DNA from: Rheinheimera sp. UJ63
GTDB taxonomy: Bacteria > Pseudomonadota > Gammaproteobacteria > Enterobacterales > Alteromonadaceae
Length of the DNA: 44,644 nt
Reading direction: 5' to 3'
Assembly: GCF_021568285.1 (NCBI RefSeq)
Contig: NZ_JAKGTQ010000011.1
Span: forward strand, 1-44,644
Shown here in pieces: positions 1 to 8,816 of this stretch. The number at the start of each line of letters is the position of its first letter. Position 1 is the stretch's first letter. The position numbers and the translations under genes are program-made. The notes under the pieces were generated by a model, which was given only the letters and a program-made list of their open reading frames with translations, had not been told where the DNA came from and made no database searches.

Positions 1-1
1 C

Positions 2-298
2 ATGATGGAAACCGCAGTTTCTTCAGAGCTCATCGAAGAAGTCTGCCTGATTATCTGTTTTGATACCCTGAAAGATCATATCAATAGCACCTTCGATATA
101 TCGAACAAAAATATCGATGTGCTAATTTCGTTGCTTTTAAGCAATGGTGGAACGTTATCTAAAAGCAAACAGAGCTATGTACAGCAGTTTATTGAGCTTA
201 AGCACTTACCTGGAATTGAGACTGCAGCAAAAGGTATCATTGAGAAAATTTTCTCCCAATTCTCTGTAAACATACCCGAGCTGATGAATCGAAAGTAA
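2..298 (+). CDS. 3' end of an unrecognised gene, cut by the window edge
   Basis: An open frame runs from the left edge to a TAA at 296-298. It may start at one of the two ATG codons at positions 2 and 5, but the frame is also open at the edge, so it is probably the C-terminal 98 residues of a longer protein. The visible part is mostly helical, with no membrane segment or signal peptide. A stretch reading LLLSNGGTLSKSKQ, followed by a helix, vaguely recalls the C-terminal winged-helix tail of some Fic-family proteins, but this is too weak for a functional call. It points away from the cytochrome gene on the other strand and has no evident link to the carbohydrate locus. Confidence 0.5.
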   Translation: MMETAVSSELIEEVCLIICFDTLKDHINSTFDISNKNIDVLISLLLSNGGTLSKSKQSYVQQFIELKHLPGIETAAKGIIEKIFSQFSVNIPELMNRK

Positions 299-417
299 AA
301 TTCAGCGGTATGTGTTTTGCGGACTTTCTTTGTTGACATTATTCACCTCTTTAAGCGATTGTATTTACTTAGCAAGGTGTCCAAAAGTGCTGGTACGGAT
401 CAGTGCTCGTTGATTTT

Positions 418-2619
418 TTAATGACTATTTTTCAATTTCATAAAATAGCTAAACGACCCTTGATCACCCAGTTTTTGGGATAGTGACAAACCAAGGTCAA
501 TCAGACTGGCATCTTTCTGATAAGACAGACCTTTTTTTAGCGCTTCAATACTTTGCGGTATCTGGCCAGTATTGTCTAATGCCAAAGCGTAAATATACCA
601 ATTCTGCACATTAGATGGGTTTAGCTCGGTTGCTTTTTTGAAATGAAAAACTGCCTTGGTTTTATTGGATTTGCGAATGTTGAACATACCAATTGAATAA
701 TGGATCAGGTCGCTTTTTGGCATCGAGCTAAGTGCTTTTTCTAACACGGACTCCTCCTTGGCCATTAAATTCTGCGAGCGATAAAGTTCTGCAAGGTTGA
801 TGTAATTCGCTTCAAAGTAAGGATCTACTATAGTTCCTTGTTTAAGAAGTGTCTCAGCCTGTTCAATATTGCCCTGCTCATATTCAATTAAACTCTGATT
901 AAGGTTACCTTCTCCGCGCCACTGACTAATTGCATTCGACGCAGTAAGTTCACTGAGTGCATTTTTATAAGATGAAGACGAAATGCCCAAACCAACAAGG
1001 TTGTTTGCGGCAGCAACACGGATTGCTTTGTATTCATCTTCTAATAAACGTGGATAGGTTTTTAACCTTTCTCGTGGAGGAAGTGCCCGTCCGGCCTGTG
1101 CTACAGCCAAGCGTAAAAGAGGCTCTTCGCTTAAGATAAACGGACGTAATTCGCTGTCTGTTAACGCTTCAATACGGCTTGGTAATATAGCTAATAAAGT
1201 GGCTCTTTTTATGATTGGCAATGATTTTGCCTGCAATAGTTTAAGGATAGCCGCCTTGGTGAACTTTTCACCATGAATGAAGGCGATGTATTGTTCTTCT
1301 TCAATAATTAAAGTTGAGTCTCGCCCGTACCATTTTGATAACTGCTCGGCAACCCACGCGTTGCTTTTCTCATGGCAATTGATACATGCATTAGGCGCAT
1401 CGGTTTTTTCAGAAACACGTGGGGAAGGGATGCTAAAACTGTGGTCTCGCCTTGCATCTACGCCCATATAAGTGCGCGTTGGCATATGACAGTTCACACA
1501 CTGACTAGCTTCGCTGTTGCTGGGGTGCTTAGTGTGTTTTATACCATCGTAGGTGTTCGCTGCATGACATTGCAAACATAAGCCATTCCCCTCAACCTTA
1601 ACTTTCATGGTATGGGGGTTATGGCAGTCGATACAGTTAACTCCGGCTTCATACATACGACTTTGCAAGAAAGAACCATAAACAAATACCTCTTCGTGAA
1701 TTTGTCCATCAGCAAAATAGAGTGGAGGCATTAAAAATGACGGTGTGAATTGATCTAAAAACGTCTGTTCAGGATTTATTCCATTGGTAAGTGGCGAGCG
1801 CAAAGAGTGACAACCAAAGCAGCTCTCCATAAAACTATTATCGCGTTTTGCTGGTTGGTACTTTCCGTCAATTTCCTCATGCCAGCTTGCTATTTTGTCA
1901 CCTTTTTTGAATAGCCACTTGCCCACTGCTTTTATGTCGTTTGAAGATAAACCACTAAGCAAATTTGGCGTTTTTAATAAGATTTCAGGTCTTTGAGTTT
2001 TATTTGCTATGTAATGGTTGGTCATATCGCCATGGCAAGAGGCGCAAGACACATTGATATTGTCGAATTGGCTGTTGAAGCTAAGGCTTTCGTTATCGAA
2101 ATTGCGTTTTAAACCGGTTGAGTGGCAGTCAGCACACATTCCATTCCAGTTTTGCATGGGCTGTTTCCAATGAAGCCTGTCATTGATGCCGATGTCTTCT
2201 GCTGGGTGATTTGGATACCAACGCTGCCCCCCCTCATTCTGTTCTCGACTATCCCAGGCAAAAGGAAAAACCTGATATTTGCCATTTGGTGCTGGCACCA
2301 AATACTGCTGTAGTGGATAATGCCCAAAGGTATATATGACTTCATAAGTGTTGGTGGTTCCTGCCTCTGTTAAATCAATCAGGAACTTGTCTTTACTTCT
2401 ATAAAATTTAGCTTTTTGCGAATAATGAGTTATTTCAACATCGTTAAAGTTAGCCAGAACGTTATCAGGATCCGCAGTAGCCATTGATTTTGCATGGTCA
2501 GACTGCAGCCATTGTTTAACTTGTTCTGTATGACATGAAACACAGTTTTCTTGGTTAGCTTCGCAGTGAGAGCTGACCAGATACAAAATGAACGCGAGTG
2601 CGAAGAATATGGGCTTCAA
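418..2619 (-). CDS. Octaheme c-type cytochrome with C-terminal TPR repeats
   Basis: A 733-residue protein with an N-terminal signal peptide (hydrophobic core about residues 4-18, likely cleavage before the QENC region), so it should act in the periplasm. Eight CxxCH haem-binding motifs are visible (CVSCH, CADCH, CASCH, CFGCH, CIDCH, CLQCH, CVNCH, CINCH), spread over about residues 26-415. The last third, from about residue 580, has TPR-like helical repeats (for example the segment around NPSNVQNWYIYALALDNTG). This architecture matches the cytochrome c554-like multihaem family with TPR tails, generally thought to move electrons in the periplasm. The partner is unknown. The start is a TTG at 2617-2619 with an AAGAAG-like ribosome site about eight bases upstream on the coding strand. 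Nothing ties it to the sugar genes next door. Confidence 0.85.
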   Translation of the reverse strand: MKPIFFALAFILYLVSSHCEANQENCVSCHTEQVKQWLQSDHAKSMATADPDNVLANFNDVEITHYSQKAKFYRSKDKFLIDLTEAGTTNTYEVIYTFGHYPLQQYLVPAPNGKYQVFPFAWDSREQNEGGQRWYPNHPAEDIGINDRLHWKQPMQNWNGMCADCHSTGLKRNFDNESLSFNSQFDNINVSCASCHGDMTNHYIANKTQRPEILLKTPNLLSGLSSNDIKAVGKWLFKKGDKIASWHEEIDGKYQPAKRDNSFMESCFGCHSLRSPLTNGINPEQTFLDQFTPSFLMPPLYFADGQIHEEVFVYGSFLQSRMYEAGVNCIDCHNPHTMKVKVEGNGLCLQCHAANTYDGIKHTKHPSNSEASQCVNCHMPTRTYMGVDARRDHSFSIPSPRVSEKTDAPNACINCHEKSNAWVAEQLSKWYGRDSTLIIEEEQYIAFIHGEKFTKAAILKLLQAKSLPIIKRATLLAILPSRIEALTDSELRPFILSEEPLLRLAVAQAGRALPPRERLKTYPRLLEDEYKAIRVAAANNLVGLGISSSSYKNALSELTASNAISQWRGEGNLNQSLIEYEQGNIEQAETLLKQGTIVDPYFEANYINLAELYRSQNLMAKEESVLEKALSSMPKSDLIHYSIGMFNIRKSNKTKAVFHFKKATELNPSNVQNWYIYALALDNTGQIPQSIEALKKGLSYQKDASLIDLGLSLSQKLGDQGSFSYFMKLKNSH

Positions 2620-2897
2620 TTGCTTAACTTCTTTTGTTGTATGAACACGGGTCTCTCAAGTTTTTTAGCTATACTTAACGTCGATTGAAAATTTGAAGTA
2701 TTAATTGTCATTAAATGCGCCTTAATTGCTAACAATACTTTCAGTGAGCGTGCGTTAGTTTTTTCCTTCGATAAAGCTCGCTTTAAAAGCCCCGCGACAT
2801 GCCAAAATCGACAAGCAGTAATTTTCGTTTTAATGACAGTCATTTTAAGAAAATCTGTTAATCATAATGCATCATAGTAAATCAAAAGCAATCTCAT

Positions 2898-3806
2898 TTA
2901 CATAATGTTGAAGTAAGATGCTTTATGTTGATAGGCAGCTTTAATACAATCAATTAATTCAGAGATCTTTTTCGGAACTTTCTTTACATAGGGATGAATA
3001 GCATAAACGCCTATATTCCTGGTTATAGGAGCGCCAAACAGAGTGATTAAGCTGCCATTCTGAATATCATCATGTACTAAACATTTTGGGACATAAACAA
3101 CTCCATGCCCACACAACGCCGCCTTTCTTAATGCAGCAGCATTGTCGGAAGAAAATGATCCTGACACTTTTACCGTAATTTGTTCTTTTTCATTTTTGAA
3201 TTGCCAGTTGTTACCCATCGATGCTGGATGTGTGTAGGTTAAGCAATTATGTTGGTTTAAAGCTTGCGGTTGTGATGGTTTTCCAAATCTAAGTAAATAA
3301 TTATGTGACGCGCAAACAACCCATTGTGAATCTATAATATGTCTGGCTTTTAGGCTAGAATCCTCTAGTTGGCCCGTTCTTATCACTAGATCTACGCCTT
3401 CTTCAACAGGGTTTACAAATCGATTCTCCATTGACATATCAATCGTTAACTTCGGATGTTGAGCACAAAAGCCGACGATAGTCTCTGCTAGCAACAGGTC
3501 ACCAGATATAGTAGGGACCGACATTTTTATATGCCCTGTTAAACTTCCATTTTTATCAGAAACTTCGTTTAACGCCTCTTGAGTGGTATCCCTAATTATT
3601 ATGGCCCGACCTAAAAGTGTTTTACCTGCTTCTGTTAGTGAGAGGGTGCGAGTGGTTCGATAAAGTAACTGTGTATTGAGTGATTCCTCTAGACGAGTAA
3701 TACGTTTGCTCACCACTGAATTAGTTAAGTTATTCTGCTCTGCCGCTTTGCTGAAACTGCCTAATTCAACGACCTGAGCAAATAAAATCAGATCATTTGC
3801 TTGCAT
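2898..3806 (-). CDS. LysR-family transcriptional regulator, divergent from lldD
   Basis: A 302-residue protein of normal LysR length. Residues 1-60 form the winged helix-turn-helix (segment GSFSKAAEQNNLTNSVVSKR, then LEESLNTQLLYRTTRTLSLTEAG), and the rest is the periplasmic-binding-protein-like effector domain (about 90-295, starting near GHIKMSVPTISGDLL). The sequence resembles the large group of LysR proteins that control a neighbouring, divergently transcribed metabolic gene. It is transcribed away from lldD, and the short intergenic region holds a T-N11-A palindrome (3836-3858) that suits a LysR dimer. The likely role is control of lldD and perhaps of the rhamnose genes behind it. The inducer cannot be read from the sequence; lactate or a rhamnose breakdown product would fit the context. 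Confidence 0.88.
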   Translation of the reverse strand: MQANDLILFAQVVELGSFSKAAEQNNLTNSVVSKRITRLEESLNTQLLYRTTRTLSLTEAGKTLLGRAIIIRDTTQEALNEVSDKNGSLTGHIKMSVPTISGDLLLAETIVGFCAQHPKLTIDMSMENRFVNPVEEGVDLVIRTGQLEDSSLKARHIIDSQWVVCASHNYLLRFGKPSQPQALNQHNCLTYTHPASMGNNWQFKNEKEQITVKVSGSFSSDNAAALRKAALCGHGVVYVPKCLVHDDIQNGSLITLFGAPITRNIGVYAIHPYVKKVPKKISELIDCIKAAYQHKASYFNIM

Positions 3807-3835
3807 TCAGTTTATTCAAAAATGGAATTAAAGTT

Positions 3836-3858
3836 TTTCATTAATTACATAAATGAAA
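3836..3858. promoter_or_regulatory. Candidate LysR-type operator (T-N11-A palindrome)
   Basis: Between the divergent LysR gene and lldD lies TTTCAT, then 11 bases, then ATGAAA: perfect six-base inverted arms whose inner bases give the classic T-N11-A spacing of LysR-type boxes. It is the clearest palindrome I found in this 104-base intergenic region. The role as the LysR binding site is inferred from position and spacing. Confidence 0.5.
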
Positions 3859-3910
3859 TAAAAAGGAAAGTGTAAGATGGATGAACATTCATTTTAAATG
3901 GTTTTCAAAT

Positions 3911-5056
3911 ATGATCATTTCTTCACCTTCAGACTATCGACTAGCAGCGAAATCTAAATTACCGCCGTTCTTATTTCACTATATTGATGGTGGTTCTTAC
4001 AGTGAGACAACATTAAGTAAAAATGTGTCTGATTTGCAGAATATCGCTTTAAAGCAAAGAGTACTGAAAAACATGTCGGAACTGGACTTGAGTACTGAAA
4101 TATTTGGAGAATCTTTCTCTATGCCGATTGCCTTGTCACCAGTTGGATTAACGGGGATGTATGCCAAAAGGGGGGAGGTGCAGGCTGCGATGGCTGCTGA
4201 ACAGAATGGTATTCCATTTACGATGTCTACGGTATCTGTGTGCCCAATAGAGGAAGTCGCACCGGCTATCTCCCGGCCTATGTGGTTCCAGCTCTATGTC
4301 CTTAAAGACAGAGGATTCATGAAAAATGTACTCGAAAGAGCTAAAGCAGCAGGTGTAACCACTTTAGTATTTACCGTTGATATGCCTGTGCCAGGAGCAA
4401 GATATAGAGATATGCATTCTGGAATGAGCGGTTCAATGGCATCTATACGCAGATTTTTGCAGGCCGTAACACATCCTAGTTGGGCATTAGATGTTGGATT
4501 GTTGGGTAAACCACACGATTTAGGCAATATTTCAACCTATCGAGGTAAGCCCACTGCATTGGGGGATTATATTGGCTGGCTGGGTGAGAACTTTGACCCT
4601 TCTATTTCTTGGCAAGATATTGAGTGGATTAGAGCATTTTGGGATGGCCCTATTGTGATCAAAGGTATATTAGATGTAGAGGATGCAAAAGATGCGGTTA
4701 GGTTTGGTGCTGATGGAATTGTTGTATCTAACCATGGTGGCAGACAATTAGACGGCGTCTTATCTTCAGTTAAAGCGCTGCCAGCAATCGCTGATGCAGT
4801 AAAAAGCGACATTAAAATATTTGTTGATTCAGGTATTCGCAGCGGTCTGGATGTTGTTCGTATGCTTGCATTAGGTGCGGATTGCGCAATGTTGGGAAGG
4901 TCGTATATTTATGCCTTAGCGGCTGAAGGCAAAGAAGGTGTTCATAACTTGCTGTCGCTCTATCAGAAAGAAATGCGAGTTGCTATGACATTATGCGGTG
5001 CAAAAAAGGTTTCTGATCTAAGCCGTGAATCCTTGATAAGTAGCGGCTTAGTCTAA
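3911..5056 (+). CDS. lldD: FMN-dependent L-lactate dehydrogenase
   Basis: This enzyme oxidises L-lactate to pyruvate and passes electrons to the quinone pool at the inner membrane. The 381-residue sequence follows E. coli LldD closely along its whole length: [10 protein letters not shown] at the start, [31 protein letters not shown], the FMN-binding [10 protein letters not shown] segment containing the catalytic histidine, and a C-terminal [13 protein letters not shown] phosphate-binding region. I placed the start at 3911 because the E. coli protein begins exactly there. An upstream in-frame ATG at 3881 would add ten residues with no counterpart, although the AAAAGGAAAG purine run at 3861-3870 lies nearer to it. 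In this context lldD consumes the L-lactate made from rhamnose by the downstream fused aldolase/dehydrogenase. It may be controlled by the divergent LysR protein. Confidence 0.93.
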   Translation: MIISSPSDYRLAAKSKLPPFLFHYIDGGSYSETTLSKNVSDLQNIALKQRVLKNMSELDLSTEIFGESFSMPIALSPVGLTGMYAKRGEVQAAMAAEQNGIPFTMSTVSVCPIEEVAPAISRPMWFQLYVLKDRGFMKNVLERAKAAGVTTLVFTVDMPVPGARYRDMHSGMSGSMASIRRFLQAVTHPSWALDVGLLGKPHDLGNISTYRGKPTALGDYIGWLGENFDPSISWQDIEWIRAFWDGPIVIKGILDVEDAKDAVRFGADGIVVSNHGGRQLDGVLSSVKALPAIADAVKSDIKIFVDSGIRSGLDVVRMLALGADCAMLGRSYIYALAAEGKEGVHNLLSLYQKEMRVAMTLCGAKKVSDLSRESLISSGLV

Positions 5057-5138
5057 AAGTGTGCGCTTTGTTTCAAGCTTTTAAGCTAGTTCCCGGATAA
5101 ATAAACCACTATACGTGATTGAAAGTGATTAAATTTGC

Positions 5139-5166
5139 TTGACTGTGGAGTGTCAGCCTGTAGTAT
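5139..5166 (+). promoter_or_regulatory. Candidate sigma-70 promoter of the rhamnose operon
   Basis: TTGACT (5139-5144) and TAGTAT (5161-5166) are separated by 16 bases and lie about 55 bases upstream of the aldolase/dehydrogenase start. The -35 matches consensus at five of six positions and the -10 at four of six. The location is right for a promoter driving the four-gene rhamnose run. It was found by eye. Confidence 0.4.
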
Positions 5167-5222
5167 TACGATTAATTTTGATTTAATTCGCCTAATCCTT
5201 ACATCTAGGAGTTTCATATCCA

Positions 5223-7415
5223 ATGGCAAGCAAAAAAATACAATTTAATCACGTTAACTATCTATGGAATGACGAGGTTGCAAAATCTTTAAACCCCGTT
5301 GACGGCTTAGTATATCGCTCAAATATTTTGGGAGCGGATCAGCGTATTACAAACACTGGTGGTGGAAATACATCGGCAAAGATTTTAGAAGTAGATCCGC
5401 TTACCGGAAATCAAGTCGAAGTGCTTTGGGTGAAAGGTTCTGGTGGCGATCTACGTACTTCCAAATCAGATAACTTTTCATCCTTGTATATCGATAAACT
5501 TCAGGCATTAAAAGACATTTATTACAAATCTGATGAGGTAGGAGTAAAAACACAGATTGAAGACGATATGGTCGATATGTATAGACATGCAACCTTTAAC
5601 TTGAATCCTCGAGCAACGTCAATTGATACTCCACTGCATGCATATATTCCTTTCAAACATGTTGATCACATGCATCCCAATTCAGTTATTGCTGTCGCTG
5701 CCAGTAAAAACTCCAAGAAATTAACGGAAGAAATTTGGGGGGGCGAGCTTATTTGGACTGAATGGCAAAGACCAGGATTCGATTTAGGCATGAAATTACA
5801 GCAAATCTGCAATGATAATCCAAATGCCAAAGGTGTTATTCTTGCCGGCCATGGCGTTATCAATTGGGCAAATGACAATAAAGAATGTTATGACCTTAGT
5901 CTTGATATTATTGAAAAAGCCGCTGAGTACATTGAAAAACACGACAAAGGTGAAATGACATTTGGCGGTCAAAAGTACATTACGTTGGAAGAAGATGCTC
6001 GCAAAAAAGTACTGGTAGAAATTGTTCCTTTCCTGAGAGGATTAGTGTCTTCTGAGAAAAAACTAATAGGTACTATTCAGCAAGATGACAATTTATTACG
6101 GTTTGTCAATTCTGTTGATGCCGCTAGATTAGCTGACTTGGGTACATCATGTCCTGACCATTTCCTACGTACAAAGATCAAACCTTTATATGTTGCTTGG
6201 AATCCACAAACCGACTCTGTAGAAAAATTGAAGACTTTATTGAAGGACGGGATAGAGGCCTATCAGCAACAATATACTGACTATTATGAAAACTGTAAGC
6301 ACGATAACTCACCCGCACAGCGTGCTTCTTCTCCATCAATATGTCTAATTCCCGGCGTGGGCATGATTGCCTGGGGTAAGAACAAAAGTGAATCCAGAGT
6401 TACAGCAGAATTTTATAATTGTGCTATTGAAGTCATGCGCGGTGCGGAAGCAATCGATGAATATATTGCTTTGCCACAACAAGAAGCATTTGATATTGAG
6501 TATTGGCTGCTTGAAGAAGCGAAGCTGCAACGTATGCCGAAAGAGAAGTCCTTAGCTCGAGATGTGGTTGTTGTGATAGGTGCCGGCGACGGAATTGGTA
6601 AAGAAACGGCATTCAGAGTAGCACAAGAGGGGGCACATGTAGTTTGTGCTGATTTGAGATTAGATGCAGCTAAAATAACTGCTGATGAACTTGCTTTGAA
6701 GTATGGGCAAGGAATAGGTGTTGCTGGTTCGGGCATTTCAGGTTGTGGAACTGCTATTGCACAAAGTGTAGATATTACCAATCGTCAAAGCGTAAGAGAG
6801 ATGTTTGAAAATGTTATTCTTGCTTACGGTGGCATTGATAAAGTGATTGTTACTGCAGGAGTTTTCCTCGCTCCAGGTCAAGCTGGAATGAGCAATGATG
6901 AGATGTTTGATATTAGTTTTGCTGTTAATGTCAAGGGTGGATATATCGTGGGTACGGAAGCCAACTCTATTTGGCAGGCGCAAGGTTTACCCGGTGCGTT
7001 GGTGCTCACGACAAGTGTTAACGGTGTGGTCTCGAAGAAAGGCTCACTTGCTTACGATACTAGTAAGTCTGCAGCTAACCATTTAGTTAGAGAGTTAGCG
7101 GTATCATTATCACCTCTAGTGAATGTAAATGGACTCGCCCCAGCAACAGTGGTTAAAGGCAGCACTATGTTTCCAAGAGACAGGGTAATCGCATCGCTTA
7201 AAAAGTATGATGTTGTTTACAGTGAGTCAGATTCTGACGATGAGTTGCGTGATAAATTAGCTATGTTTTACGCCCAGCGAACTTTAACTAAACAGCCTAT
7301 TACACCTGCTGATCAGGCAGAGGCAGCATATCTTCTGATCTCTGGTCAGTTAAGTAAAACCACAGGACAGATTATCAGTGTGGATGGCGGGTTAAGTGAA
7401 GCGTTTTTACGCTAA
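5223..7415 (+). CDS. rhaEW: Bifunctional rhamnulose-1-phosphate aldolase / L-lactaldehyde dehydrogenase
   Basis: A 730-residue cytoplasmic fusion of the type known from Bacillus, Actinobacteria and Alphaproteobacteria. Residues 1 to about 430 are a class II aldolase/adducin domain: NTGGGNTSAK near residue 45, a metal-site HMH at 149-151 and a further His at 210 in LAGHG. It splits L-rhamnulose-1-phosphate into DHAP and L-lactaldehyde. Residues about 447-730 are a short-chain dehydrogenase: GAGDGIG nucleotide loop at 453-459, Asp477 at the end of the second strand (favours NAD over NADP), Ser598 and the Tyr611-xxx-Lys615 catalytic pair. This half should oxidise lactaldehyde to L-lactate, which feeds the adjacent lldD. 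A good AGGAG ribosome site lies upstream, and the isomerase gene follows after 23 bases, so the two are co-transcribed. Confidence 0.93.
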   Translation: MASKKIQFNHVNYLWNDEVAKSLNPVDGLVYRSNILGADQRITNTGGGNTSAKILEVDPLTGNQVEVLWVKGSGGDLRTSKSDNFSSLYIDKLQALKDIYYKSDEVGVKTQIEDDMVDMYRHATFNLNPRATSIDTPLHAYIPFKHVDHMHPNSVIAVAASKNSKKLTEEIWGGELIWTEWQRPGFDLGMKLQQICNDNPNAKGVILAGHGVINWANDNKECYDLSLDIIEKAAEYIEKHDKGEMTFGGQKYITLEEDARKKVLVEIVPFLRGLVSSEKKLIGTIQQDDNLLRFVNSVDAARLADLGTSCPDHFLRTKIKPLYVAWNPQTDSVEKLKTLLKDGIEAYQQQYTDYYENCKHDNSPAQRASSPSICLIPGVGMIAWGKNKSESRVTAEFYNCAIEVMRGAEAIDEYIALPQQEAFDIEYWLLEEAKLQRMPKEKSLARDVVVVIGAGDGIGKETAFRVAQEGAHVVCADLRLDAAKITADELALKYGQGIGVAGSGISGCGTAIAQSVDITNRQSVREMFENVILAYGGIDKVIVTAGVFLAPGQAGMSNDEMFDISFAVNVKGGYIVGTEANSIWQAQGLPGALVLTTSVNGVVSKKGSLAYDTSKSAANHLVRELAVSLSPLVNVNGLAPATVVKGSTMFPRDRVIASLKKYDVVYSESDSDDELRDKLAMFYAQRTLTKQPITPADQAEAAYLLISGQLSKTTGQIISVDGGLSEAFLR

Positions 7416-7438
7416 AAACAACGGTTTAGGAAAAAATC

Positions 7439-8731
7439 ATGACTCAAAGAATTAATAAAGAGCTGATTGCTCAGGAAAACGTTAAATTAGAAAGCTTTTT
7501 GAAAGAAGATTACGAAGCGCTGGGAAACAAACTTGCACGAACAGGTATTAACATTGAAGATATTACTGCAAAAGCAGCCGCGTTTCAAATAGCTGTACCT
7601 TCTTGGGGTACGGGTACTGGTGGAACACGTTTCGCTAGATTTCCGGGTATTGGAGAACCGCGCAACATTTTCGAAAAGTTAGAAGACAGTGCTGTTATCA
7701 ATGACTTGTCTCAATGTACAGAGAGAGTATCACCACATTTCCCTTGGGATAAAGTGGATGATTTTACCGAATTGAAAGGTGTATCAGACAGCTTAAATTT
7801 GAAATGGGATTCAATCAACTCTAATACTTTTCAGGACCAGCCTGGACAAGAGCATAGTTTCAAATATGGCAGTCTGGCAAACACTTCCGCTGCGAGCAGA
7901 GAATTGGCTATTCAGCATAATTTGGATTGCATAAAGTGGGGCAAAATATTGGGATCCAAAACACTCACCGTTTGGGTCGGTGATGGATCTAATCATCCCG
8001 GGCAACAGCATTTTCAACATGCTTTTGAACGCTACCTTGAGAGTATGAAAACAATTTATGCTGGTTTGCCTAGCGATTGGGAGCTACATATTGAGCATAA
8101 AATGTTTGAGCCCGCATTTTACTCAACTGTAATTCAGGACTGGGGTAGCAGTATCTTAGCTGCGATGGAGTTAGGCCCGCAAGCGAAGTCTCTGGTCGAT
8201 TTAGGACATCATGCACCCAATGTAAACATTGAGATGATTGTCTCTCGATTAATTCAATTCAAGAAGCTAGGTGGTTTCCATTTCAACGATAGTAAGTACG
8301 GCGATGATGATTTAGACAGTGGTAGTTTACACCCCTATCAGCAATTCCTGATCTTCAATGAATTGGTTGATGCGCAGTATCGTAATCAAGAAGGGTTTAG
8401 TCCTAACTACATGCTTGATCAATCGCATAATGTTACCGATCCGATTGAAAGTTTGATGAACTCGGCTGCAAGTGTACAGCGCTCATATGTTGCAGCATTG
8501 CTGGTTGATCGTCAGGCATTGAGTGAGTATCAAACTCATAACGATGCCATTATGGCGAGTAATACGCTTAAACAAGCCTTTAATACTGATGTTTCGCCTA
8601 TTCTGGCAATGGCAAGGGCCAGAAAAGGTGGTGCAATTGATCCAATCGCAACTTACCGAGCATCTTGCTATCGCAAGGCGGTCGCACAAAAGCGCCCGTC
8701 TTCAGGGCGAAGTGGCTCCGGAATAGTGTAA
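7439..8731 (+). CDS. rhaI: L-rhamnose isomerase, Pseudomonas stutzeri type
   Basis: Interconverts L-rhamnose and L-rhamnulose, the first cytoplasmic step of rhamnose use. The protein is 430 residues, the same length as the P. stutzeri enzyme, and the metal and catalytic positions I recall for that enzyme fall on the same numbers here: Glu219, Asp254, His257, His281, Asp289, Asp291 and Asp327 (segments ELHIEH, SLVDLGHHAP, HFNDSKYGDDDLD, SPNYMLDQSH). It is therefore the broad-specificity RhaI class and not the E. coli RhaA class. It sits 23 bases after the aldolase/dehydrogenase gene and 85 bases before the permease gene, in one operon. The full set of metal ligands argues for an active enzyme. 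Confidence 0.95.
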   Translation: MTQRINKELIAQENVKLESFLKEDYEALGNKLARTGINIEDITAKAAAFQIAVPSWGTGTGGTRFARFPGIGEPRNIFEKLEDSAVINDLSQCTERVSPHFPWDKVDDFTELKGVSDSLNLKWDSINSNTFQDQPGQEHSFKYGSLANTSAASRELAIQHNLDCIKWGKILGSKTLTVWVGDGSNHPGQQHFQHAFERYLESMKTIYAGLPSDWELHIEHKMFEPAFYSTVIQDWGSSILAAMELGPQAKSLVDLGHHAPNVNIEMIVSRLIQFKKLGGFHFNDSKYGDDDLDSGSLHPYQQFLIFNELVDAQYRNQEGFSPNYMLDQSHNVTDPIESLMNSAASVQRSYVAALLVDRQALSEYQTHNDAIMASNTLKQAFNTDVSPILAMARARKGGAIDPIATYRASCYRKAVAQKRPSSGRSGSGIV

Positions 8732-8771
8732 TCGCGCACTTAGGTAAAAAATCAAAACAATAACAAAAGAG

Positions 8772-8797
8772 GCTCTGAGACAGATTCTTCTCAGAGC
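8772..8797 (+). other. Intercistronic hairpin between rhaI and the permease gene
   Basis: GCTCTGAG (8772-8779) and CTCAGAGC (8790-8797) form a perfect eight-base stem with a ten-base loop. No run of T follows, so it is not a standard terminator. It ends eight bases before the GGAG ribosome site of the permease gene. It may stabilise or delimit the upstream message, or tune permease translation. That function is inferred. Confidence 0.45.
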
Positions 8798-8816
8798 TGT
8801 TTACCCGGAGAATAAG

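Noticed and set aside
2616..2843. 75-codon reverse frame overlapping the cytochrome start by four bases
   Set aside because: It has no recognisable domain or ribosome site, its composition looks like random translation, and the overlap alone does not make it a gene.
3877..3897. Six-codon frame (MDEHSF) before lldD considered as a leader peptide
   Set aside because: The start has good spacing to a purine run, but the frame is too short and lacks any regulatory codons or attenuator hairpin.
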